Shown here one piece after another: positions 56,897 to 64,000 of a stretch of 64,000 bases of DNA (within the stretch, counting starts at the first letter, position 1; every line of letters begins with the position of its first letter). Origin of the DNA: Bacteroidaceae bacterium (GTDB lineage: Bacteria; Bacteroidota; Bacteroidia; Bacteroidales; Bacteroidaceae). Made by a program: the position numbers and the translations under genes. The stretch is taken from the NCBI GenBank assembly GCA_017548075.1, contig JAFYNL010000022.1, positions 51,203-115,202 on the forward strand, read 5' to 3'. A model generated the notes under the pieces. It had not been told where the DNA came from and made no database searches. It saw nothing but the letters and a program-made list of their open reading frames with translations.

Positions 56897-58557
56897 CCAT
56901 CAATAATTACGTTCTTATCGAGTCTCTCGACATAGACTTGGAACCTGGCTTCTCGGTTCTGACTGGCGAGACGGGTGCAGGAAAGTCCATCATCCTTGGT
57001 GCTTTAAGCCTGCTTATGGGGCAGCGAGCAGACTCGGGAAGTATTATGCCTGGTTCTGCGAAGTGTACCGTCGAGGGCATTTTCAATATCGAAGGCTATG
57101 ATATGCAAGGTCTCTTCGAGGAGAACGAGCTGGATTACGAGCCTCAGGAATGTATTCTTCGAAGGGAAGTGGCTGCAAATGGCAAGAGTCGCGCCTTTGT
57201 GAATGACACTCCTGTTAATGTGACAGTCCTTCGTCAGATTGCCGTTCGCCTCTTGGATATCCACTCGCAACATAGCAATCTGTTGCTCGAAAATCCTGCC
57301 TTCCAACTTGGTATTGTTGATACTGTTGCAGACCATCAGGACTTACTCAATCAGTATCGCGAACTTTATACTCGCATAGTGGAGGCTCGACGCAAGCTTC
57401 GTGAGTTGGAGGAGAACTTCGCAAAGCGGCAAAGCGACGAGGATTATCTGCGCTTTCAGCTTGAGCAACTTGATGAGTTCAAACCTCAAGAGGGTGAAGA
57501 TGAAGAGTTAAAGCAGTTACAGAGTGCTCTTTCTCATGCCGAAGACATTAAGGTCGCGCTTTCAGGAATCGATTCTTTACTGAATGGTAATGACAACGAT
57601 GAAGGAGTTGGAGCCATTGATGCGCTCCGTCGTTCCACGCAAACTATGCAACAGATTGCTAACGTCTATCCTGCCATCGAAGACTATATGAGTCGGCTTG
57701 AAAGTGTTGTTATTGAGGTTCGAGACATTGCTGGCGACCTTGAAAGCCTTTCCGAAGATGTGGAATACAATCCTGCTCGTTTGCAACAAGTAACAGAAAG
57801 GCTCGACAACCTCTATTCTCTCGAGCAGAAGCATCATGTTAGTTCGGCAGAAGAACTCATTGCTTTGGCAGAAGATATTCGTTCTCAGCTCGATTTACTT
57901 GCTGATTCTGAGGACATTATAAAGGAACTTCAAAAGCAGATAGAAGTTGATACAGAGCAGGCAAAGAAGCTTGCAGAGAAGCTTTCTGCAGGTCGCACAA
58001 AGGCAGCAAAGCAAGTTGAGAAGTTGGTTAAAGAGGCTCTTGTTCAAATGGACATTCCTGCTGCCATCTTTAATGCTGAAGTCACTCGGTCCGAATTGCA
58101 GTCTTCTGGACAAGATATCGTAACCTTCTTATTCTCCGGTAATAAGAGTATGGCGCCCAGACCTTTAGCAGATGTGGCAAGTGGAGGTGAAATGTCGAGA
58201 GTAATGCTTGCTCTTAAGGCTTTGACGAGCAAGCAAACACATCTTCCAACTATCATCTTCGACGAGATTGATACAGGTGTGAGCGGTAAAGTAGCAAGTT
58301 CTATGGCGCAGATTATGGCGAAGATGAGCAAAGGTGCAAGTCAGCAAGTCCTTGCCATCACCCACCTTCCACAGATTGCTGCAAAAGGAGATGCGCATTA
58401 TCTCGTATATAAAGAAGACGTGGGAAACCGCACTCTAACTCGCATCAAACAGCTCGACTCGGATGGACGCATTACAGAACTTGCTCATATGCTTAGCGGA
58501 AGTGTGGTTACGGATGCTGCGAGGGAGAATGCTAAACAGTTGTTGAAGGACAAATGA
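56881..58557 (+). CDS. recN: DNA repair protein RecN
   Basis: A 558-residue SMC-like protein with Walker A GETGAGKS (29-36), two long coiled coils (~155-205 and ~320-385) and a C-terminal ABC signature ASGGEMSRVMLALK with IIFDEIDTGVSG. It organises broken DNA ends for recombination. It overlaps mfd by 16 bp and tilS by 4 bp, so a DNA-repair pair is coupled to a tRNA-modification gene. Confidence 0.95.
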   Translation: MLKHLTINNYVLIESLDIDLEPGFSVLTGETGAGKSIILGALSLLMGQRADSGSIMPGSAKCTVEGIFNIEGYDMQGLFEENELDYEPQECILRREVAANGKSRAFVNDTPVNVTVLRQIAVRLLDIHSQHSNLLLENPAFQLGIVDTVADHQDLLNQYRELYTRIVEARRKLRELEENFAKRQSDEDYLRFQLEQLDEFKPQEGEDEELKQLQSALSHAEDIKVALSGIDSLLNGNDNDEGVGAIDALRRSTQTMQQIANVYPAIEDYMSRLESVVIEVRDIAGDLESLSEDVEYNPARLQQVTERLDNLYSLEQKHHVSSAEELIALAEDIRSQLDLLADSEDIIKELQKQIEVDTEQAKKLAEKLSAGRTKAAKQVEKLVKEALVQMDIPAAIFNAEVTRSELQSSGQDIVTFLFSGNKSMAPRPLADVASGGEMSRVMLALKALTSKQTHLPTIIFDEIDTGVSGKVASSMAQIMAKMSKGASQQVLAITHLPQIAAKGDAHYLVYKEDVGNRTLTRIKQLDSDGRITELAHMLSGSVVTDAARENAKQLLKDK

Positions 58558-59798
58558 TTGATAAAGTACGTACATACATAGAACGTGAGATTGGGCTTGA
58601 AGACGAGTCGCTTGTTCTTGTAGCACTTAGCGGAGGAGCTGATTCCACAGCACTTCTGCTCATGATGAAGGAACTTGGTTACAAGATTGAGGCTTTGCAT
58701 TGTAACTTTCATTTGAGGGATGAAGAGTCGAATCGCGACCAAACTTTTGTGGAGGAACTTTGCAAGAAACAAGATGTGCCTTTGTCTGTTCGTCATTTCA
58801 ATACGGAAGAAGTTGCAAAAGAGCGTGGCATAAGTATTGAGATGGCTGCTCGAGACCTTCGTTACGACTGGTTCCGAGAGGAGATGAAAGCAAAGAAAGC
58901 AACTTGTATTGCAGTTGCTCATCATCGGGACGACCAAGCAGAGACGCTCCTTCTCAACCTTCTTCGTGGAACTGGATTGCGTGGTTTGGCTGGAATGAGC
59001 CCGAAGCATGATGGCATTATCCGTCCTTTTCTATGTTTGAGCCGTGAAGAGATTTTGAGATATCTCGAGTCTCGAGGGCAATCTTTCGTTACCGATAGTA
59101 CAAATTTAGAACGAATTGTGCAAAGAAATCGCATTCGTCTCGACCTGATTCCTTTGCTTCAGAGCATCAATCCATCTGCAGTCGAGCATCTTTGTCTTGC
59201 GCAGGATAATGTGCGAGAAAGCATACCTTATTATATTAAGGGAGTTGAAGCGGCTTTCGACGAGTTGGGTATTACGGCAACGTCTTTCCCTCTTAGTGTT
59301 CTTACTTCCCGTACCTTGCTTCATGAATGGCTTTCGGGCAAGGGATTTAATCAGGCTCAAGAGGAAGAGTTGATGAGAGCCACAGAGAGTAATGTCGGCA
59401 AGATGTGGCATTCGAAAAGTCATACAATCCTGCTTGATAGAGAGGCTTTGATTTTGGCTCCTTTGTCGAATGAATTAAAAGTCCCGCAAATCAAGCAGGA
59501 GATAGTGTCTTCTATTGAGGAGAAAGGGCCGAATGTTGCCTACTTTGATGCAGATTTGATGACTGCTCCGATTGAGGTCCGGCTTGTTCGTGAAGGCGAT
59601 TCCTTTGTGCCTTTCGGCATGAAGGGTAGGAAGTTGGTAAGTGATTTCCTGACTGACCGCAAGATAAATCGCCTAGAGAAAGCAGAATCGTTCGTCGCTA
59701 CTTGTGGCGAAGACATCATTTGGCTAATAGGTCATCGGAGCGATAACCGTTATAGGGTTACCGAAGGAACAAAGCGAATTCTCAAACTGTCCGTGTGA
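58554..59798 (+). CDS. tilS: tRNA(Ile)-lysidine synthetase
   Basis: A 414-residue enzyme with the PP-loop SGGADS (26-31) and the block LHCNFHLRDEESNRDQTFVE, then a C-terminal substrate-binding domain. It changes the wobble C of tRNA-Ile(CAU) to lysidine so that AUA is read as Ile. It is last in the mfd-recN-tilS run. Its last codons (TCC GTG TGA) lie inside repeat array G, so the repeat supplies the stop codon. Confidence 0.93.
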   Translation: MIDKVRTYIEREIGLEDESLVLVALSGGADSTALLLMMKELGYKIEALHCNFHLRDEESNRDQTFVEELCKKQDVPLSVRHFNTEEVAKERGISIEMAARDLRYDWFREEMKAKKATCIAVAHHRDDQAETLLLNLLRGTGLRGLAGMSPKHDGIIRPFLCLSREEILRYLESRGQSFVTDSTNLERIVQRNRIRLDLIPLLQSINPSAVEHLCLAQDNVRESIPYYIKGVEAAFDELGITATSFPLSVLTSRTLLHEWLSGKGFNQAQEEELMRATESNVGKMWHSKSHTILLDREALILAPLSNELKVPQIKQEIVSSIEEKGPNVAYFDADLMTAPIEVRLVREGDSFVPFGMKGRKLVSDFLTDRKINRLEKAESFVATCGEDIIWLIGHRSDNRYRVTEGTKRILKLSV

Positions 59799-59892
59799 CG
59801 TTTGCAAACATCACCAGTTAACTTTACAAACATAACACGTTAAGTTTGCAATCTTAACGTGTGTCGTTGGCCAACTTAACGTGTTACGTTTC
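59788..59892. repeat. 22-bp-period repeat array G (5 units), overlapping the tilS stop
   Basis: Anchors are at 59804 (GCAAACATCACC), 59826 (ACAAACATAACACG), 59848 (GCAATCTTAACG) and 59870 (GCCAACTTAACG), each exactly 22 bp apart, with a first partial unit CCGTGTGACGTTT inside the end of tilS. It fills the gap between convergent tilS and the fasciclin gene; no ordinary terminator is seen there. Confidence 0.75.
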
Positions 59893-59905
59893 GAGACGAC
59901 GCTCT

Positions 59906-62026
59906 TTACCAGATATCTTCTGGGTGCTCGGGATTGTCGTAGACCTCCTTCGGACAATACTCCATGTAGTCCATGTAGAACTCTTTCTGCTCGGAGTCGA
60001 GCACGGACTTCACTCTCATGTAGTAGGTCTTATCTGGGTCAAGCGTCTGACGAATAACGATGTAGCGAAGGTTGGTGCTACGGTTGCGTTCTATGTCGCC
60101 ACTAGTGCCGTTTGCTGTAACCGTTTTAGCTCCCTTCATGACGCCATTGTTGCGGAGTCGTTTATCGACCTCAATGTTGTAGTCTTCGTCATTACCATCG
60201 GCTTCCCAACCTACGGGCATGCTGCTGATGGAACGTGTGAGGTCGACAGGAATACCTGCTGCGGGCATCTTCGTTGGGTCGGAACCGAAGTAGAACTGCT
60301 GGATGCCTCGGTCGCCATTCGGCAGGACATCATATCGGAATTCGTAGGTTGTGCGACGAGGAACCGGCGGAAGTTTGAAGGTCAACTCAAAGCGTCCCTT
60401 TGCTTTCATCTCGTCACTATGGAGGTTACACCAGGTATAGCCGTATGCATTCAGGTAAACGAAGAGCGTCTGGTCGTTCATCTGCATGTTCTCGAAGTAG
60501 TTGTAGATGCGAGTTGCAGGAATGTAAACGTCCTGATTCTTCTCGTCGCCGGACATTTTCAGGCGGATATCGTTGTTCATAGCTTCTGGGAAGAGGTTCA
60601 TTCCGTCGAAGCGAAGGCGTTGTTTAGCCAGATTGTCTCGTACTTTATCGTTATATGAGAGAGGAGCATCGATAGGATAGATGCAGCAATTCACGATGTC
60701 GTTTAGTACGGCTCTTTCCGGGTTTCTATCTACGTAACAACCCACCTTGTCGGGGTCACACGAGAGTTCGCAAAGCACTTCTGTACGCTCTCTCTGGAGG
60801 TTGGGGAATCGATTGAGGTAGATACCGTTACTCTCCTTACTCTCGAAAATCTTCAAGAGACGACGCTTGCCCATAGTCGTGTACAGTTCGTACATTGGAA
60901 TGGTGAAAGTCTGTCTGGTTGCATCGTAGCCAAACTCATTTCTGTGGAAGACGAGACGGTCGGCAGGAGTGCGGAAAGGCAGAATGTGGTATGTCGTCCA
61001 TTGATAGAGGAGATTGTCCTCGCTCTCGTAGTTCTCGTCTGTCACAAAGTGGTCGTCATCGGAATACTGATGATTGTTGACTATCCAATTAATAAGTTGT
61101 GGCAAGAGAGTTGCAGAAGGAGCAGTTGGGTCGAGACCTTGTTCGCGCCAGAACTCGTCGGTTTCCGTGAAGATGGTAAAGCCATAGAGTCGATGTCTGG
61201 GCGTCCAGTTATCACCATTCGGGAAGTGTCCGTCGATGTAGAGATGCATATTCTCGGGAATCTCGCCTCGCAGATACTTGTTCTCATAGACTTCATCCCT
61301 TATCTTGCTGAGCGTGTCCATGAGTCCGCAAGCCTGGATTGCCTTTGCCATCACAAGGAAGCCTTCCTTATTTTCCTCAAGAATATTTTGCAGGTAGAGA
61401 GCAGCTGTGACGTCCTTTGGCGCGATAACTCTCTCAACTTGATGAATCACACCATTTGTGGCAAGGATGTCTCTTTCCGTCTCATTGATGGGACAGACAT
61501 TATTGATAAAGATGGAGTCCACACCTTTGTAACGGACCGAGAGCCTGCGGTCGTTCATGTTGCTCAAAGGAAACTCCGTTCCTGTTTCTTGAGGGAAAGT
61601 GTTTATAGAATAAGCCTCCTCGTTATCGCCAGAATCGATGATTGAATTGAGGACGAGGACTTTGTAGATGGAGTCACGTTTATGCTCGCTAACGAAAGCA
61701 TCCCAAGATGGTTCGCTCAGCAGTGCGGGCTCTTCTTCGCAGAGTCGCTGCAGGAATTTCTCTATCGCTTCGTTTGTGGGAGCAAAGACGGTATAATGTC
61801 CTCTTGCCGTCAGCAACTCGCCAACGGTACTCTTGCTCCTGATTGAGATGGGCGTTATCTTCAGGATTCTGACGTATTCAGAATAAGCACTATGCTTCTC
61901 CAAATAGCTCATCACACAATCGGAGGTGAAGACATATCTCGCAGATGTGTCCACTTGTTCTTTACAACTCCAAATGAGGCAGATTAATAAGATTGCGGTA
62001 AGTAACTTACCATATACATATTTCAT
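59906..62026 (-). CDS. Fasciclin-domain lipoprotein, mostly uncharacterised
   Basis: A 706-residue lipoprotein (signal ending LIWSCKEQ with the lipidated Cys21). Residues ~35-220 form a FAS1/fasciclin domain (TARGHYTVFAPTNEAIEKFL, then NGVIHQVERVI). Residues ~220-700 have no recognisable family but include a DNDIRLKMSG-like block and beta-rich segments. It is likely a surface or periplasmic protein involved in adhesion or glycan handling. It stands alone, divergent from typA. The function is not known. Confidence 0.65.
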   Translation of the reverse strand: MKYVYGKLLTAILLICLIWSCKEQVDTSARYVFTSDCVMSYLEKHSAYSEYVRILKITPISIRSKSTVGELLTARGHYTVFAPTNEAIEKFLQRLCEEEPALLSEPSWDAFVSEHKRDSIYKVLVLNSIIDSGDNEEAYSINTFPQETGTEFPLSNMNDRRLSVRYKGVDSIFINNVCPINETERDILATNGVIHQVERVIAPKDVTAALYLQNILEENKEGFLVMAKAIQACGLMDTLSKIRDEVYENKYLRGEIPENMHLYIDGHFPNGDNWTPRHRLYGFTIFTETDEFWREQGLDPTAPSATLLPQLINWIVNNHQYSDDDHFVTDENYESEDNLLYQWTTYHILPFRTPADRLVFHRNEFGYDATRQTFTIPMYELYTTMGKRRLLKIFESKESNGIYLNRFPNLQRERTEVLCELSCDPDKVGCYVDRNPERAVLNDIVNCCIYPIDAPLSYNDKVRDNLAKQRLRFDGMNLFPEAMNNDIRLKMSGDEKNQDVYIPATRIYNYFENMQMNDQTLFVYLNAYGYTWCNLHSDEMKAKGRFELTFKLPPVPRRTTYEFRYDVLPNGDRGIQQFYFGSDPTKMPAAGIPVDLTRSISSMPVGWEADGNDEDYNIEVDKRLRNNGVMKGAKTVTANGTSGDIERNRSTNLRYIVIRQTLDPDKTYYMRVKSVLDSEQKEFYMDYMEYCPKEVYDNPEHPEDIW

Positions 62027-62057
62027 TTTATATGTGTTTGTTGTTAGTTCTCGGGCA

Positions 62058-62065
62058 CAAAATTA
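62058..62065 (-). promoter_or_regulatory. Putative -7 element of the fasciclin gene
   Basis: The minus strand reads TAATTTTG, 32 bp before the ATG at 62026. No clear -33. Confidence 0.45.
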
Positions 62066-62109
62066 TAAAATATTTGTGAAATGAGGAAATAGATTTGTGA
62101 TTTTTTTTG

Positions 62110-62117
62110 TACCTTTG
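62110..62117 (+). promoter_or_regulatory. Putative -7 element of typA
   Basis: TACCTTTG lies 22 bp before the ATG at 62139. It sits downstream of the other in-frame ATG at 62097, which excludes that start. No -33 at standard spacing. Confidence 0.5.
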
Positions 62118-62138
62118 CGCACGAAAAATGAAAATAGT

Positions 62139-63941
62139 ATGCAAAGCATAAGGAATATAGCAATTATTGCACATGTCGATCACGGCAAAACAACCCTTGT
62201 AGATAAGATGTTGCTGGCAGGAAACCTCTTCCGCGAGAACCAGCAGACAGGCGAGCTTATGCTCGATAACAACGAACTCGAGCGTGAACGAGGCATCACC
62301 ATTCTTTCCAAGAACGTTAGTATCAACTACAAGGACACGAAGATAAATATTATCGATACTCCAGGACACAGCGACTTTGGTGGCGAAGTGGAGCGTGTGC
62401 TTAATATGGCCGACGGATGTCTGCTTCTCGTGGATGCCTTTGAAGGTCCGATGCCGCAGACGCGTTTCGTCCTTCAGAAAGCCTTACAGATTGGCCTGAA
62501 ACCCGTCGTAGTTATTAATAAGGTAGATAAGCCGAACTGTCGTCCTGAAGAGGTTTACGAGATGGTGTTCGACTTGATGTGCGACCTTGACGCAACAGAG
62601 GAACAACTCGACTTCCCCGTCATCTATGGCTCTGCAAAACAAGGCTGGATGGCTGAGGATTGGCAAACGCCTACGCAGGATATTACCTATCTGCTCGATT
62701 GTATTCTGAAGTACATTCCCGAGCCTGAGATGCTGGAAGGCACGCCTCAGATGCTCATCACGAGTCTCGATTATAGCACTTATACAGGTCGAATTGCGGT
62801 AGGTCGCGTTCATCGTGGCACGCTTCGGGAAGGTATGAACATTACGATTGCTCATCGAAACGGCGAGATGGAGAAGACGAAAATAAAGGAACTCCACACC
62901 TTTACGGGAATGGGACGCCAGAGGACTTCGGAAGTCGGTTCGGGCGACATTTGTGCTATCGTTGGCTTGGAGCGTTTCGAGATTGGCGACACCATTTGCG
63001 ACTTCGAGAATCCCGAGCCTCTGCCTCCTATCAGTATTGACGAGCCGACGATGTCCATGCTCTTCACCATCAACGATTCGCCCTTCTTCGGAAAGGAAGG
63101 TAAGTATTGCACGAGCCGTCACATAGGAGAACGTCTTGAGCGTGAGCTTGAAAAGAACCTTGCTCTTCGCGTTGAAGTGCCCGAGGGCTATACCGACCGA
63201 TGGATTGTCTCTGGCAGAGGCGTGCTGCATCTGTCTGTCCTCATTGAGACCATGCGTCGCGAAGGCTACGAGCTTCAAGTTGGCCAGCCGCAAGTTATAT
63301 ATAAGGAAATAGATGGCGTGAAGTGCGAACCTATCGAAGAGATGACGATTAACGTGCCTGAGGAGTTCGCTTCGAAGATGATTGATATGGTTACTCGTCG
63401 CAAAGGTGAGATGACCAGCATGGAGAGTCAGGGCGAACGCGTTAACATCGAGTTCCTTATCCCCAGTCGTGGCATCATAGGTCTGCGCACAAACATGCTT
63501 ACGGCAAGCCAAGGCGAGGCCATCATCGCACATCGTTTCAAGGAGTATCAGCCCTACAAAGGCGACATCAATCGTCGCGTTAATGGCTCCCTTATCGCCC
63601 TTGAAAGCGGTAATGCTTATGCCTATTCCATCGATCACTTGCAAGATAGAGGACGCTTCTTCATCGAGCCTCAGGATCAGGTCTATGCTGGTCAGGTTGT
63701 GGGCGAGCACGTTCATGAGAACGACATCGTCATTAACGTCTGCAAGGCCAAGCAATTGACCAACGTTCGTGCCAGCGGAACAGACGAGAAGGCGCACATC
63801 ATTCCTGCTACAATCTTCTCTCTTGAAGAGGCGCTCGAATACATCAAAGCCGACGAATATGTTGAGGTTACGCCCAAGAGCATGCGCATGCGAAAGGTTA
63901 TTCTCGACCACTTGGTAAGAAAGAGAGCAAACAAAGAATAA
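62139..63941 (+). CDS. typA: Translational GTPase TypA/BipA
   Basis: A 600-residue GTPase starting [20 protein letters not shown] (1-20), with P-loop [24 protein letters not shown] (switch II), NKVDKP and the C-terminal TypA-specific region ([38 protein letters not shown]). It acts on ribosome assembly at low temperature or stress. The start was moved from 62097 to 62139 because of the -7 element and to fit family length. After its stop the last 59 bases hold no gene. Confidence 0.96.
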   Translation: MQSIRNIAIIAHVDHGKTTLVDKMLLAGNLFRENQQTGELMLDNNELERERGITILSKNVSINYKDTKINIIDTPGHSDFGGEVERVLNMADGCLLLVDAFEGPMPQTRFVLQKALQIGLKPVVVINKVDKPNCRPEEVYEMVFDLMCDLDATEEQLDFPVIYGSAKQGWMAEDWQTPTQDITYLLDCILKYIPEPEMLEGTPQMLITSLDYSTYTGRIAVGRVHRGTLREGMNITIAHRNGEMEKTKIKELHTFTGMGRQRTSEVGSGDICAIVGLERFEIGDTICDFENPEPLPPISIDEPTMSMLFTINDSPFFGKEGKYCTSRHIGERLERELEKNLALRVEVPEGYTDRWIVSGRGVLHLSVLIETMRREGYELQVGQPQVIYKEIDGVKCEPIEEMTINVPEEFASKMIDMVTRRKGEMTSMESQGERVNIEFLIPSRGIIGLRTNMLTASQGEAIIAHRFKEYQPYKGDINRRVNGSLIALESGNAYAYSIDHLQDRGRFFIEPQDQVYAGQVVGEHVHENDIVINVCKAKQLTNVRASGTDEKAHIIPATIFSLEEALEYIKADEYVEVTPKSMRMRKVILDHLVRKRANKE

Positions 63942-64000
63942 AACCTTGAAAGCTAAACTATTATCCTTCATCATTTTGTCCTTTTGTTTAAATAACATGA

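Noticed and set aside
62484-63998. 504-codon reading frame antisense to typA
   Set aside because: Shadow frame; typA is certain.

Overview
The window looks like chromosomal DNA of a Bacteroidales bacterium, most likely Prevotellaceae. Support comes from the promoters (TTTG, about 19-21 bp, then TAnnTTTG), the near absence of Shine-Dalgarno sequences, a PorE-type type IX secretion (T9SS) component, secreted proteins ending in T9SS-like tails (GKKTLVK, GKKMALR, GRKMIVK), and core genes with Bacteroidetes-style neighbours (ftsK-lolA-like-trxB, short adk). No rRNA, tRNA, CRISPR, prophage or transposase gene was seen.

Region 1 (1-21.1 kb) is carbohydrate metabolism. A minus-strand operon (5939 to 22) encodes a mannitol-type dehydrogenase, an FHS-family sugar permease, a fused two-domain esterase, a fructokinase and a second esterase. 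It is divergent from a LacI regulator, which is followed by an SDR enzyme and a multidomain GH27 alpha-galactosidase. A secreted beta-helix protein and a GH127 beta-L-arabinofuranosidase-type enzyme follow. A galactose unit (galM, FHS permease, galK, SGLT-type Na+ symporter) lies on the minus strand. No SusC/SusD pair is present, so this part appears to import monosaccharides released outside the cytoplasm.

Region 2 (21.3-41.4 kb) is mostly housekeeping: folC-dnaJ-grpE-ABC-F-glucosaminidase (minus), cdd (plus), porE and topB (minus), a GT2 glycosyltransferase, then lepA, a Crp-like regulator, hpt, adk, obgE, pgeF and an M23 peptidase (plus, with tightly overlapping ends). Two secreted proteins follow on the minus strand: a 67-residue tandem-repeat protein with a T9SS-like tail, and a beta-helix protein.

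Region 3 (41.9-64 kb) has a compact minus-strand run (ftsK, lolA-like, trxB, a DUF5687-like permease and its ATPase, an outer-membrane barrel, a nucleoside-recognition membrane protein, valS). The repair/tRNA run mfd-recN-tilS (plus), a fasciclin-type lipoprotein (minus) and typA (plus) follow.

The most unusual content is non-coding. Seven intergenic arrays of a degenerate, strictly ~22-bp-period element (alternating GTTTGC-AAAC and AACACGTT/CACGTG palindromic words) occur at 12.5, 21.3, 27.6, 32.9, 41.8, 53.2 and 59.8 kb, usually right at 3' gene ends. Two larger elements (12.05-12.32 and 41.48-41.66 kb) share an architecture of inverted arms around a very AT-rich core but differ in arm sequence. 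Short direct-repeat insertions are found inside several coding regions. A promoter-array-terminator unit at 12.40-12.62 kb may make a small RNA.
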